A stretch of 64,000 bases of DNA. It comes from Paenibacillus sp. FSL K6-3182. Lineage in GTDB: Bacteria > Bacillota > Bacilli > Paenibacillales > Paenibacillaceae. A program made the position numbers and the translations under genes. Shown one piece after another: positions 26,448 to 36,850 of this stretch; position 1 is the stretch's first letter, and every line of letters begins with the position of its first letter. Location of the stretch: NCBI RefSeq assembly GCF_037976325.1, contig NZ_CP150265.1, positions 2,909,501-2,973,500 of the forward strand, written 5' to 3'. The notes beneath the pieces were generated by a model. It searched no databases. It worked only from the letters and a program-made list of their open reading frames with translations, and had not been told where the DNA came from.

Positions 26448-29399
26448 ATGCGGCGACCAAGCGTTAAAGTCATTTCGTTATTGCTTCTGTCACTAGCTGT
26501 TTGCGTCTCCTTGTTTTTTCAGGAGTCCGCACTAAACGGCACGGTTACTGCTGAAGGAACATCGGCAAGCAATCGGAATACCCATTCGACGGCTTTAGAT
26601 ACGCCATATGAAAAGGGTGGTTATGACGAATACTTGTCTAAATATGATCCTATTCAACTGGCGGCTAACGATACGATTGTAATCGAAGGGGAGAGCTACA
26701 GCGAGGTTAAGGGAATGGAAGTTTCTATCGTTGAGAATAGAGCGGGCAATGAGGGGCAAGCGGTTCTCACGGAAGATTCAGGTGCGATTTCCTGGGCATT
26801 CGAGGTTAAGCAAGAAGGACTATACAATCTCGGTATACATTTTTATAGCGAGCCGGGCAAGGATTCAGATATTGAACGGGAGCTGTTAGTGGATGGGCAA
26901 TCGCCTTTTAATGAAGCTAGAAGCATAACCTTCAATCGAATATGGAAAAACGAGAAGCAAAGCTTCGATCGCGATGCAAGGGGAAATGATCTGCTGCCTA
27001 ACCAAATCGAAGAGCATATGTGGCAGGAAAGCTTAATTAAAGATAACACAGGCTTTTATGAAGAGCCTTTTTTATTTTATTTCTCGAGAGGCCAGCATAC
27101 ACTGACGCTGACTTCGGTTAAAGAGCCGCTCGTCATCGATTGGTTGAAGCTGTCTGCACCGGAAATTGCTCCTACATATGCTGAGGTTGCCAGCAAGTAT
27201 AAAGAAGATGGGCTAAAGCAGGCTGCAGACGTTTCGATCAAGCTTCAAGCAGAGCAAGCTTTATACAAATCTACGCCAAGCTTGCTGCCTTATAATGATC
27301 GTTCTTCTCCCGCGGTCGAACCTTACCATGTATCAAAGCTTCGCAATAATGCAATGGGTGGATGGGCATGGAGAATGCCGGGACAATGGATTGAATGGGA
27401 AATTGAAGTAGAGCAAGAAGGGCTCTATCAAATCGCTTTGAAAAACCGTCAAAACTATTTGAATGGCATGTCTGCGCTGCGCTCCATTTATATAGATGGG
27501 AAGCTGCCCTTTAAGGAGTTGAAAGAGGTTCAGTTTCCATATAACCATTCTTGGCAAATGAATGTTTTGGGAACGAGCAAAGATGAGCCTTATTTATTCC
27601 ATCTCACTAAAGGCAAGCATCGGTTGCGGATGGAAGTGACTTTGGGCGAGCTGGCGTCAATTTTGCGATCGGTGGAAACGAGCATTCTTGAGTTAAATGC
27701 CATGTATCGCCAAATCATCAGCTATACAGGTACCGTTCCGGATACCTTCCGTGATTACAATCTGGAACAGCGCATCCCTGAAATGATTGAAGTGTTTGAG
27801 AAACAAAGCGAGCTGCTTTATAGCATTGCGAGCAGTATGGAAGGACCATCCGAGAGTGGAAATGACCGTACAGCGATTATTAATAGACTAGCGTATCAGC
27901 TTAAGGACATGGCGGGCCGCCCGGAATCCGTACCATCACGGATCGAAGCATTTAAGACGAATGTTGGCGCGCTTGGCTCATGGATGCTTACAATCAATGA
28001 ACAGCCGCTTGCTTTGGATTATTTGATCGTTAGCTCGCCAGAAGCAAAGCTGCCGAAGCCCGAAGCAACCAGATGGGCAAAGATGTTAACTGGGATCAAA
28101 TCGTTCGCAGCATCCTTTAGTGAAAATTACGATGATTTCTCGGATGAAGAAGAGACGAAGCAAAGCGTTACTGTATGGGTCACATCGGCTCGTGACCAAG
28201 CACAAGTCATTAAACGATTGATAGATGATCGTTTTACGAGTACGACGGGCATACATGTGAATTTAAAACTCGTAAGCGCGGATGTGCTTCTACCGTCAAC
28301 CGTCTCGGGGAAAGGGCCGGATGTTGCTTTGCAGGTTGGCAACGACTTGCCGATGAATTACGCGAGCCGCAGCGCTCTTCAGGATTTATCTGCGTTTCCA
28401 GATTATCCGGAAGTACAGCAGCAGTTTCTGGCCAGCGCCATGGTGCCTTATGAATATAAAGGAAGCTATTACGCATTGCCTGAGCAGCAAACGTTTCCAA
28501 TGATGTTTTTCCGAAAAGATATATTGGAGGATGAGCTTCATTTGGAAGTGCCGGAAACGTGGCAGGATGTCTATGATATGCTCCCTACGCTCCAGAAGCA
28601 TAACTTGCAGTTTGGTTTACCGCAAAAGCCGCTTGATTCCATTGGCAATGAGCTTGCAACGACGAATATTATGACGCTTCCGCCAAATCCTGCATTTGCG
28701 ATGTTTCTGCTTCAGCAAGGCGGCCAGTTTTATAAGGACGGTGGTAAATCGAGTGATTTGGATTCAGAGACATCGATTTCGGAGTTCAAGAAGTGGACCG
28801 ATTTTTATGTCAATTATAAAATTCCAATCGCAGCTGATTTCGCAAACCGCTTCCGAACAGGCGAAATGCCAATCGGTATCGTCGATTATACGATGTATAA
28901 CAAGCTGACTGTTTTTGCGCCTGAGATCAAAGGGCTGTGGTCATTTGCGCCTGTTCCAGGCGTTGCTGCTGCCGATGGTTCCTTCCACCGCGAGGTAGGC
29001 AGCGGAGGCTCGGCATCGATTATGTTCAAGCAAGCGAAAAACAAAGAAGAGGCGTGGACCTTCTTGAAATGGTGGACAGGCAAAGATACGCAGGTTGCTT
29101 TTGGCAGACAAATGGAAATTCGAATGGGTGCTGCTGCTAGATACCCAACGGCAAATATGGAAGCGTTAGCTTCACTTCCTTGGCCAACAAAGGATTTTCA
29201 AATGCTGCAGGAGCAAATGAAATGGGTTAAGGGCATACCAGAGGTTCCGGGTGGATATTTGACAGGCAGAAATATCGATAATGCATTCCGCCGTGTTGTC
29301 GTTCAAGGAGAAGATCCGCGTGAAACGATGGACAAATATGTAAGGGCGATGAATGAGGAAATTACATTAAAGCGCAAGGAATTTAATCTTCCTTATTAG
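26448..29399 (+). CDS. cassette I: carbohydrate-binding-like domains fused to an SBP
   Basis: This 983-aa exported protein begins with an uncleaved-looking signal/anchor (SLLLLSLAVCVSLFF). Two beta-sandwich, CBM-like modules follow: IVIEGESYSEVKGM to LFYFSRGQHTLTLTS (about 73-230) and LQAEQALYKSTPSLL to LTKGKHRLRMEV (about 265-400), each with a hydrophobic GLYxxxxxF/K core and a DGxxPFxE motif. After a helical linker, residues about 565-983 form a family 1 solute-binding domain (VTVWVTSARDQAQVIKRL, KGPDVALQVG, WTFLKWWTG). This is far larger than a normal SBP of about 450 aa. It may hold polymer chains near the membrane and feed one of the permease pairs. It has a close paralogue in cassette II. 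Confidence 0.82.
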   Translation: MRRPSVKVISLLLLSLAVCVSLFFQESALNGTVTAEGTSASNRNTHSTALDTPYEKGGYDEYLSKYDPIQLAANDTIVIEGESYSEVKGMEVSIVENRAGNEGQAVLTEDSGAISWAFEVKQEGLYNLGIHFYSEPGKDSDIERELLVDGQSPFNEARSITFNRIWKNEKQSFDRDARGNDLLPNQIEEHMWQESLIKDNTGFYEEPFLFYFSRGQHTLTLTSVKEPLVIDWLKLSAPEIAPTYAEVASKYKEDGLKQAADVSIKLQAEQALYKSTPSLLPYNDRSSPAVEPYHVSKLRNNAMGGWAWRMPGQWIEWEIEVEQEGLYQIALKNRQNYLNGMSALRSIYIDGKLPFKELKEVQFPYNHSWQMNVLGTSKDEPYLFHLTKGKHRLRMEVTLGELASILRSVETSILELNAMYRQIISYTGTVPDTFRDYNLEQRIPEMIEVFEKQSELLYSIASSMEGPSESGNDRTAIINRLAYQLKDMAGRPESVPSRIEAFKTNVGALGSWMLTINEQPLALDYLIVSSPEAKLPKPEATRWAKMLTGIKSFAASFSENYDDFSDEEETKQSVTVWVTSARDQAQVIKRLIDDRFTSTTGIHVNLKLVSADVLLPSTVSGKGPDVALQVGNDLPMNYASRSALQDLSAFPDYPEVQQQFLASAMVPYEYKGSYYALPEQQTFPMMFFRKDILEDELHLEVPETWQDVYDMLPTLQKHNLQFGLPQKPLDSIGNELATTNIMTLPPNPAFAMFLLQQGGQFYKDGGKSSDLDSETSISEFKKWTDFYVNYKIPIAADFANRFRTGEMPIGIVDYTMYNKLTVFAPEIKGLWSFAPVPGVAAADGSFHREVGSGGSASIMFKQAKNKEEAWTFLKWWTGKDTQVAFGRQMEIRMGAAARYPTANMEALASLPWPTKDFQMLQEQMKWVKGIPEVPGGYLTGRNIDNAFRRVVVQGEDPRETMDKYVRAMNEEITLKRKEFNLPY

Positions 29400-29414
29400 A
29401 AACGAGGGGCTTAA

Positions 29415-30395
29415 ATGAAACAGCAGTTAGCAGCCCGCCCCGTAACGAGGGGGAAAGGCGATTCACGTATTCTAGCTCACGGGAAAGAGCTGAAGCCAAA
29501 ATTAACGCGCATGTTTGTTGAAATGAAAAAAAGTAAACACGCTTATGTGCTGCTGGCACCATACTTTATTATTTTCTGCACATTTACTGTACTCCCTGTG
29601 CTATTATCGCTGCTGCTCAGCTTTACGAATTTTAATTTTCTTGAGAAGCCTAGGTGGATTGGCTGGCAAAACTATTCAAGATTACTCGTTCAAGACGATA
29701 TTTTTCTGATTGCGGTAAAAAACACGTTTTTGTTCGCGGCCATTACGGGGCCGATTAGTTACTTGGCATGCTTCTTATTTGCATGGCTTATTAACGAACT
29801 AAGGCCGAAGATAAGAGCTTTCCTAACGCTCGTCTTGTATGCGCCATCGATTGCGGGCAATACCTATTTGATTTGGCAGCTATTGTTCGCAAGCGACTCT
29901 TATGGTTATGCGAACTCCTTTCTAATGAAGTGGGGCTTCATTATGGAGCCGATTCAGTGGCTGCAAGATACGAGGTATGTGCTGGGCATTCTTATTCTCG
30001 TTCAGCTATGGCTAAGTCTCGGCACATCCTTTCTAGCCTTTATCGCAGGGCTGCAAAATGTAGATCGCACCCTGTACGAAGCGGGAAGCATTGACGGCAT
30101 TCGCAACCGCTGGCAGGAATTATGGTTCATAACACTGCCTGCTATGCGTCCACAGCTGATGTTTGGTGCGGTTATCCAAATTACGTTGGCGTTCTCCATT
30201 GCAGAGATCTCCATCTATATGATCGGTTTTCCAAGTGTGGATTACGCAGCACACACCATTGTTACACATTTGGTTGATTACGGATCCATTCGGTATGAGA
30301 TGGGCTATGCGTCGGCGATTGCCACGGTATTGTTCAGTATCATGCTCCTTACAAATCTCTTAACGCAGAAGCTGCTGGGAAAAGTGGGTGAGTAG
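29415..30395 (+). CDS. cassette I: ABC sugar permease A1 (MalF-like)
   Basis: This 326-aa permease has six predicted membrane helices after a basic cytoplasmic N-terminus of about 45 aa. The EAA loop that contacts the ATPase reads EAGSIDGIRNRWQELWFITLP (about residues 225-245). It forms a heterodimer with the next gene, which starts 4 bp after its stop. GAGGGG lies 8 nt before the ATG. No ATPase gene occurs in the locus, so a shared MsmX-type ATPase is expected. Confidence 0.9.
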   Translation: MKQQLAARPVTRGKGDSRILAHGKELKPKLTRMFVEMKKSKHAYVLLAPYFIIFCTFTVLPVLLSLLLSFTNFNFLEKPRWIGWQNYSRLLVQDDIFLIAVKNTFLFAAITGPISYLACFLFAWLINELRPKIRAFLTLVLYAPSIAGNTYLIWQLLFASDSYGYANSFLMKWGFIMEPIQWLQDTRYVLGILILVQLWLSLGTSFLAFIAGLQNVDRTLYEAGSIDGIRNRWQELWFITLPAMRPQLMFGAVIQITLAFSIAEISIYMIGFPSVDYAAHTIVTHLVDYGSIRYEMGYASAIATVLFSIMLLTNLLTQKLLGKVGE

Positions 30396-30399
30396 AGGG

Positions 30400-31272
30400 A
30401 TGAAACGATCTTTTAAAGTGTCAAAGAGGCTCAATCGTTCCTTGTCAGTCGATATACTGCTGTTTCTACTGCTTGGCGGCGTCGCTTGTTTTATGGCATT
30501 GCCGCTTGTGTTCACGATCAGCAATGCATTTAAGCCGTTGGATGAAATTTTCTCCTTTCCTCCAAAGCTGTTCGTTCGAAATCCTACTTTCAAAAATTTT
30601 AGAGATTTGCTTGGTATATTCAGTGATTCGTGGGTGCCCTTCTCAAGATACGTATTCAATACTTTTTTCATTGCTATCGTGGGCACCGTGGGGCATGTCA
30701 TTTTTGCTTCGGCAGCGGCTTACCCTCTTGCCAAGCTTAAATTTCCGGGGAAACGAGTGTTGTTCTCGCTCGTTGTACTCTCCCTTATGTTTACCGCCTA
30801 CGTTACACAAGTGCCGAACTACATGATCATATCGTGGCTTGGTCTGATTAATACGTATTGGGCGATATTGCTGCCTGCTTTCGGCATGACTCTAGGATTG
30901 TATCTCATGAAGCAATTCATGGAGCAAATCCCGGATGCTCTGCTAGAAGCAGCCAAAATTGACGGAGCGAGTGAATACCGAATTTATTGGCAAATTATTA
31001 TGCCGATCGTTAAGCCAGCTTGGCTGACGTTAATCATTTTCTCCTTGCAAAGCTTATGGACAAATGGCTCAGTAACGAGCCACAAATATATTTACAGCGA
31101 GCAATTAAAAACGGTAGATTACGTTTTTGGCCAAATCGCAAGCGGAGGACTTGTTAGAACAGGACCGGTAGCTGCGGTAACACTGCTGATGATGCTTGTG
31201 CCGATCACCGTATTTATCGTAACGCAGAGCAATATTATTCAAACCATGTCTACATCAGGCTTGAAGGAATAA
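30400..31272 (+). CDS. cassette I: ABC sugar permease A2 (MalG-like)
   Basis: This 290-aa permease has six membrane helices and the EAA loop EAAKIDGASEYRIYWQIIMP near residue 190. I use ATG 30400, with GGTGAG in the end of the preceding gene as ribosome site; a GTG at 30388 is also in frame. The cassette II paralogue has exactly the same length with the equivalent start, which supports this choice. It ends with the family-typical IIQTMSTSGLKE tail. Confidence 0.9.
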   Translation: MKRSFKVSKRLNRSLSVDILLFLLLGGVACFMALPLVFTISNAFKPLDEIFSFPPKLFVRNPTFKNFRDLLGIFSDSWVPFSRYVFNTFFIAIVGTVGHVIFASAAAYPLAKLKFPGKRVLFSLVVLSLMFTAYVTQVPNYMIISWLGLINTYWAILLPAFGMTLGLYLMKQFMEQIPDALLEAAKIDGASEYRIYWQIIMPIVKPAWLTLIIFSLQSLWTNGSVTSHKYIYSEQLKTVDYVFGQIASGGLVRTGPVAAVTLLMMLVPITVFIVTQSNIIQTMSTSGLKE

Positions 31273-31289
31273 CAGGAGGGAAGCAACGG

Positions 31290-33347
31290 ATGAAGAGAAT
31301 CATCGCCGCGTTATTTATCGCATCGCTCATGATCGGTGCGGCCGCTCCTGTTGCAGAAGCCGCAATAGATACCTATCAGTATTCCTATTGGGGAGATGCT
31401 GTGCCCTCGCCGAATGCATACAAAATGGAGCAAGTCATTTACGGTGACAACTGGAGCAGTGGACGTCTTGCTTCGCCAATGGATATGTTCGTTGGCAAGG
31501 ATGAGCGAATATACATTGCGGATACGGGCAATAACCGAATCATTATATTGAACAAGGAATTTCAAGAAGAACTGGTCATTTCCAAATTTGAGAATGAAGG
31601 AAAAGAAGATGCGCTGAATAAGCCGGAGGGGGTATTTGGCACAAACGATGGTCTCATCTATGTGGCAGATACACTCAACCGAAGACTTGTCGTATTTGAT
31701 ACTGCGGGTAAGTTCATACGAGCAATAGTCGAGCCTAAATCAACGCTGCTGCGGCCAGGGTTTCAGTACGCGCCAATTAAGGTAGCTGTTGATAAAGCGA
31801 AGCGAATATTAGTCGTTAGCCGCGGGTCTTACGAAGGAATGATGGAGTTTGACGATGAAGGGCAGTTTATCGGCTTTATTGGAACGAACCGCGTAAAGTT
31901 CAGCCCGATTGATCTGTTCTGGAAACGGATATCGACCAAAGCACAGAGACAGCAAATGGAGCAGTTCATACCGCTTGAATTTAACAATCTCGATCTTGAC
32001 GAGGACGGGTTCATCTACACCTCAACCTCAGAAGAGGATTCGAACCGGCCGATCAAACGGCTGAATCCATCGGGAGCTGATATTTTGCGGAGCAAGGGTT
32101 ATTTTCCGCCCAAGGGTGATATTGGCACTTTGAAGACGGGGACCAATCCGGGCAGCTCCATATTCATCGATGTGGCTGCGGATCAAGCTGGCATGTATTC
32201 CGCACTCGATTCTAAGCGGGGACGGATATTTACTTACGACAAGGATGGAAATCTGCTGTACGTGTTTGGAGGATTAGGAAGCAAGCAGGAGAATTTCCGT
32301 ACCCCCTCTGCCATTGAAATTATGGATGATCATATACTTGTGCTGGATAAAGATAACGGACGGTTGACCGCATTTGAGCCAACCCGCTATGGCAGCTTGA
32401 TTAGGGAAGCCGTTATTTCGCTTTATCATGGCAAAACAGAGCAATCCACAGCCGCTTGGGAGAAGGTGCTTCAGCTAAACGGAAATGTGGAGGTGGCCTA
32501 TTTAGGAATCGGCAAATCTCTGCTCAAAAAAGGCGAATATCATGAGGCGATGTCTTATTTTAAGCTTGGGAACAACAGGGAGTATTACTCCGAAGCCTTT
32601 AAGGGTTATCGAAAAAGCATCGTGCTGGCGCATTTTGGCACTATTGTTCTCGTAGTTGCACTAGCTGTTGTACTTGGTTTTGCCCTCATGAAGTGGAATC
32701 GGAGAAAGGTGAATGGTCAGCACTTTCAGGAGTTCGGCATTATCAAAAATCCTTTCTACACGATGATGCATCCCTTTAATGGCTTCTGGGAAATGAAGTA
32801 CGAGCAAAAGGGCAGGCTCAAGCTCGCTTTCGGCATTGTGTTTCTGCTTGTCATCTTCACCATTATTAAACGGCAATACAGCGGCTTCGTCGTCAATTTC
32901 AACAACCCAAGCCAATTGAACAGCTTGAACGAATTAACTTTTATCGTATTGCCTTTTGTTCTGTGGTGTGTTGCGAACTGGTCCTTAACGACCTTGATGG
33001 ATGGTGAAGGTAAATTCAAGGAAATTGTGATGGCGACAGCTTATGCGATGATGCCATTGGTTATCATTTATTTGCCTCAAACGCTGTACAGCAATTTAAT
33101 TACAGGCAGCGAAAGCTCGTTCTATTATTTGCTTGATGGGGTTGCCCTGATCTGGTCAGTATGGCTGTTCTTCACAGGTACGATGACGGTGCATCAATAT
33201 TCAGCTGGGAAAACGGTTATGACGATGCTGCTTACACTTGTTGTCATCGGAATTATTGTTTTTATCGGGGTATTATTATTCAGCATGCTTCAGCAGATGA
33301 TCAGCTTCGCCATTTCTGTCTATAAGGAATTATCGTTCAGATTGTAG
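31290..33347 (+). CDS. cassette I: NHL-propeller / TPR / Yip1 membrane protein
   Basis: This 685-aa protein has a cleavable signal (ending AEAAIDT). Extracellular NHL-type propeller repeats follow (YIADTGNNRIIIL and YVADTLNRRLVVF), with further blades to about residue 370. A TPR-like segment (STAAWEKVLQLNGNVEVAY, near 390-440) leads to a membrane helix near 455, and a C-terminal Yip1-like domain carries about five helices (FIVLPFVLWCVANWSLTTL, MDGEGKFKEIVMATAYAMM). No function is established for this architecture. Its fixed position between two permease pairs suggests a scaffold or a sensor of glycan capture. It has a paralogue of nearly equal length in cassette II. Confidence 0.8.
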   Translation: MKRIIAALFIASLMIGAAAPVAEAAIDTYQYSYWGDAVPSPNAYKMEQVIYGDNWSSGRLASPMDMFVGKDERIYIADTGNNRIIILNKEFQEELVISKFENEGKEDALNKPEGVFGTNDGLIYVADTLNRRLVVFDTAGKFIRAIVEPKSTLLRPGFQYAPIKVAVDKAKRILVVSRGSYEGMMEFDDEGQFIGFIGTNRVKFSPIDLFWKRISTKAQRQQMEQFIPLEFNNLDLDEDGFIYTSTSEEDSNRPIKRLNPSGADILRSKGYFPPKGDIGTLKTGTNPGSSIFIDVAADQAGMYSALDSKRGRIFTYDKDGNLLYVFGGLGSKQENFRTPSAIEIMDDHILVLDKDNGRLTAFEPTRYGSLIREAVISLYHGKTEQSTAAWEKVLQLNGNVEVAYLGIGKSLLKKGEYHEAMSYFKLGNNREYYSEAFKGYRKSIVLAHFGTIVLVVALAVVLGFALMKWNRRKVNGQHFQEFGIIKNPFYTMMHPFNGFWEMKYEQKGRLKLAFGIVFLLVIFTIIKRQYSGFVVNFNNPSQLNSLNELTFIVLPFVLWCVANWSLTTLMDGEGKFKEIVMATAYAMMPLVIIYLPQTLYSNLITGSESSFYYLLDGVALIWSVWLFFTGTMTVHQYSAGKTVMTMLLTLVVIGIIVFIGVLLFSMLQQMISFAISVYKELSFRL

Positions 33348-33369
33348 CGTGCGGGAAGGAGAGATGGTC

Positions 33370-35961
33370 GTGACAGGTAAGAGGAAGATGTCCAGCATCC
33401 TGTTCGCGGCACTGCTTGCGAGCGTTGTTGCTGCAAGTGCGGCAGGCTGCAGCAAGAAGGAAGAAGCTGGAGCACAGATAAACCTCGGTACAAAAGAAGC
33501 TGAGGCCGTCTCTGATCAGCAGGAAGACCGGGTGATTGGAGCAGGACGTAAATCAACTGCGGTCAACACGGATAAGGAGCTGCAAGCGTTGTCGGCGATG
33601 GAATTAGTGAAAGAAAATGACGCGCTTCAGCTCTATATCAACCGTGAAACGGCAGAAATTGCCCTAAAGGACAAACGCGACAGCTACGTCTGGTTTTCAA
33701 ACCCGGTAGAGAGAAGCGAGGATCAGAAAGCTTCGCCTTTGTACCATTCAGAGCTATCCTCACAGGTGCTGCTTACTTACTACAATGAAAAAGGGCAGGT
33801 CAATGCTTTCAACAGCTATGATGATAGCGTCGCAAAGCAGCAATTTGAAATAACGGACGAAGAGAACGGGATCAAAGTCGTTTATCGAATAGGCAATATT
33901 GCCAAAGGATTCGCTAATATTCCAAAGGTAATCAGCAAAAAAAGATTTCAAGAGCAAATCTTGGATCAGATTGCCGATGAAGAGCTGAGGAAAAGTGTTG
34001 AATACAAATTCAGCTTCGATGAGGCAAAACAAATTTATGTCGTCCGGAAGCTGCAGGATTACGTAGCGGAGGAAATATCTGCGGCACTCGAAGCTGCGGG
34101 CTACACAGCGGAAGATGCGCAGCAGGATAACGAAGAAAACGGTGCAGCCGACGCTGCATCAGCCGCAAGGGCAGAATTTACGATTCCAATTCAGTATACG
34201 CTGGATAATGAGCAGCTTGTCGTAACGATTCCGGGCAAGGAGCTGCAATTCAATGCGGAATATCCAATTGCCAGCGTACAGGTGCTTAAACATTTTGGCG
34301 CTGCTGGTGTGAAGGAATCGGGATACTTGTTCGTGCCTGACGGCGCAGGCGCTCTAATTGAGCTGAACAGCGGAAAGCACCAAGCGGAACCCTACAATTT
34401 GCCTGTGTACGGCAATGACGGTACGTACAATGTGAAAGAGAAAATACAGACTAATGAGATGACGAGGCTGCCGGTATTTGGGCTTAAGCGATCCGACCAT
34501 GCTTTATTTGGGATCATTGAAAATGGTGATGCGATGGCAAGCATCATAGCAGATGTAAGCGGACGGAACGACTCCTATAATACCGTTGGCAGCAAGTTTC
34601 AAATTTCATCAATGGACTTTTACACGCTTACGTCGGGGACAAAAACGAGCTCCGTGCCGATGTTCCAAAAGAAAAGGTATGACGGCGACTTATCCATAAG
34701 ATATTCCTTCCTTAGCGGTGAAGCATCCGATTATGTAGGAATGGCTGCTGAATATCGCAATTACTTAATCCAAAAATTCAATATACAAAAGCTGGATAAA
34801 GTCGAGGATTCGCCGTTTGTGATGGAGCTGGTAGGAGCATTCCGGGTAGATAAATCATTCCTCGGAATACCGTATGAAGCAACACAATCGCTAACCAGCT
34901 TTGCTGAAGCGAAAAACTTGCTGCAAGAGCTGATGGATACGGATATCCACCATATCGATTTACGTTATGTCGGGTGGTTTAATGATGGTATTCGGCACAG
35001 CTCGCCAGCAAGTATCAAAGTCGTGAATAAGCTGGGAGGCAAAGAAGGGCTTCGTGAGCTAGCTGATTTTGCGCAGAAAAACGGGATCGGCTTCTACCCG
35101 GATACAGCCTTTTTGGAAAAATACAAAGGTTCCAGCGGATCGGCTACATGGCTTGATCGCGGAGAAGCAAAGGTTTATCAATATAATCCGGTTATGTACG
35201 ATCAGGATACTTCAAAATTTTCCCACTATATTTTATCGCCTGCTGCGCTGCCGAAGCAAATAAACGGTTTTTTGGCGGATTACAAAGCGCTCGGCCTGCA
35301 GGGATTATCGCTAAGAGATATGGGAAATCAGGTCAATTCCGATTACAACCCGGATAAAACGATAACCCGTCAGGAAGCGTTGGAAATGATTAAGACACAG
35401 ACAAATAAGCTGAGCCTTCAGGCGCAAACGATCATGGTGAATGGCGGCAACGCATACAGCTTGCCTTATGCAGATGTAATCGTAAACGCACCGACCAAGA
35501 GCAGTCTGATGAATATTACAGATCAGGATATTCCGTTTTATCAAATTGCATTACATGGCTATTATGATTTGGCTGGCTCACCTTACAACATGGATGATAA
35601 ACAAAATCCTCGTCTATCGATGCTGAAGGCGCTGGAAACGGGCTCGAGCTTATATTATCAATGGTATGCCAGTGACTCAACGAAAGTGAAGGACACCGAT
35701 TACGATAACCTTTATGCTTTGAACTACAAAGATTGGCTTGATGAAGCGGTGCAGCTCTATAAGGAAGCGAATGGCGTATTGTCAAAGGTTCGGAATCAGG
35801 TCATTGTGAAGCATCGACAAATCGTGCCGGGCGTCGTGGAAACGACATTTCAGAACGGTTATGTCATTACGATCAACTACAATAATAAGGCGATAGCAGT
35901 AGAGGGCATGCAGCTTGCAGCTCAAAGTTATCAGGTAGGCGGTGAGGCAGATGTTCAATAA
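33370..35961 (+). CDS. cassette I: DUF5696-type lipoprotein, glycosidase-like
   Basis: I start at GTG 33370, with AAGGAG 8 nt upstream; the upstream GTG 33349 and ATG 33364 lack proper spacing. The 863-aa lipoprotein (lipobox SAAGC, Cys27) begins with a beta-rich region resembling a mutarotase-like sandwich (NDALQLYINRETAEIALKD). A probable TIM-barrel part follows from about residue 485 (IDLRYVGWFNDGI, IGFYPDTAFLE, LSLRDMGNQVNSDY, MVNGGNAYSLPY), and a C-terminal sandwich ends it (TFQNGYVITINYNNKAI). This layout resembles GH36/GH101-type glycosidases, but catalytic residues are not proven; the conserved Asp in LSLRDMG is a candidate. The last 11 nt overlap the next gene. Confidence 0.78.
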   Translation: MTGKRKMSSILFAALLASVVAASAAGCSKKEEAGAQINLGTKEAEAVSDQQEDRVIGAGRKSTAVNTDKELQALSAMELVKENDALQLYINRETAEIALKDKRDSYVWFSNPVERSEDQKASPLYHSELSSQVLLTYYNEKGQVNAFNSYDDSVAKQQFEITDEENGIKVVYRIGNIAKGFANIPKVISKKRFQEQILDQIADEELRKSVEYKFSFDEAKQIYVVRKLQDYVAEEISAALEAAGYTAEDAQQDNEENGAADAASAARAEFTIPIQYTLDNEQLVVTIPGKELQFNAEYPIASVQVLKHFGAAGVKESGYLFVPDGAGALIELNSGKHQAEPYNLPVYGNDGTYNVKEKIQTNEMTRLPVFGLKRSDHALFGIIENGDAMASIIADVSGRNDSYNTVGSKFQISSMDFYTLTSGTKTSSVPMFQKKRYDGDLSIRYSFLSGEASDYVGMAAEYRNYLIQKFNIQKLDKVEDSPFVMELVGAFRVDKSFLGIPYEATQSLTSFAEAKNLLQELMDTDIHHIDLRYVGWFNDGIRHSSPASIKVVNKLGGKEGLRELADFAQKNGIGFYPDTAFLEKYKGSSGSATWLDRGEAKVYQYNPVMYDQDTSKFSHYILSPAALPKQINGFLADYKALGLQGLSLRDMGNQVNSDYNPDKTITRQEALEMIKTQTNKLSLQAQTIMVNGGNAYSLPYADVIVNAPTKSSLMNITDQDIPFYQIALHGYYDLAGSPYNMDDKQNPRLSMLKALETGSSLYYQWYASDSTKVKDTDYDNLYALNYKDWLDEAVQLYKEANGVLSKVRNQVIVKHRQIVPGVVETTFQNGYVITINYNNKAIAVEGMQLAAQSYQVGGEADVQ

Positions 35962-36835
35962 GCCATTGACCTTGGCGCAGAAAAAAGCATGGTGCGGCGT
36001 GTTGTTCGCCACGCCATTAATGCTGGGATTAGTCATGCTGTTTATCATGCCGCTCATTCAATCCTTACGATTCAGCTTAAGCTCAATAAGTTTGGTTGAA
36101 GGCGGCTTCGCAGTAAAGTATGAGGGTTTCGCAAACTTTCGTCATTTATTTCTGACAAATGCGGATTTTCCGCGCAGGCTGACTGAATCGGTTACAGATA
36201 TGATCGTTAATGTGCCAATCATCATCGTATTCAGTCTCTTTGCAGCGGTGCTATTGAATCAGAAGTTCAGAGGAAGAGCGATGGCAAGGGCAGTCTTTTT
36301 TCTACCCGTTATTCTAGCATCTGCGGCTATAGCCAATATGGACATTAGCAGCTTTGTTGGAAGCTCTTCTTCATCTAGCGGAAGCGGAAACCTTATGCAG
36401 AGCTTCGAGCTGAAAAAGATGATGATGGAGTCCGGCTTGGCGCCTGTATTCGTAAATTATATTTCGGATGCGGTTGACCGAATCTATGAAATTATTAGCT
36501 CCTCTGGCGTCCAAATTCTTATCTTTCTTGCGGGCTTGCAATCCATTTCTCCCTCACTGTACGAATCTGCAAGAATTGAGGGGGCAACGGGCTATGAGAT
36601 TTTCTGGAAAGTTACATTCCCAATGATGACGCCGCTTATTCTGACGAATTTAATTTATTCTATTATTGATTCATTCAATAACAATTCGGTTAACGCACTT
36701 ATTTCAGAAACGGCATTCAAAACGTTTGAGTTCGGGCAGAGTGCAGCGATGTCTTGGGTGTATTTTATCGTTGTCGCAATAGTACTTAGCCTATCAGCGG
36801 GCATCATTTCGAGAAAAGTGTTTTACTACGATTGA
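35951..36835 (+). CDS. cassette I: ABC sugar permease B1
   Basis: The ATG 35951 start (MFNKPLTLAQKKAW) gives 294 aa and matches the paralogue at 61885; a GTG at 35942 is in frame. It has six membrane helices with an unusual extra Ser/Gly-rich loop of about 50 aa (near residues 140-180) and the EAA loop ESARIEGATGYEIFWKVTFP. It forms the second heterodimer with the next gene and belongs to a subfamily different from pair A. Confidence 0.9.
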   Translation: MFNKPLTLAQKKAWCGVLFATPLMLGLVMLFIMPLIQSLRFSLSSISLVEGGFAVKYEGFANFRHLFLTNADFPRRLTESVTDMIVNVPIIIVFSLFAAVLLNQKFRGRAMARAVFFLPVILASAAIANMDISSFVGSSSSSSGSGNLMQSFELKKMMMESGLAPVFVNYISDAVDRIYEIISSSGVQILIFLAGLQSISPSLYESARIEGATGYEIFWKVTFPMMTPLILTNLIYSIIDSFNNNSVNALISETAFKTFEFGQSAAMSWVYFIVVAIVLSLSAGIISRKVFYYD

Positions 36836-36850
36836 GAAGGAGGAGAGGCC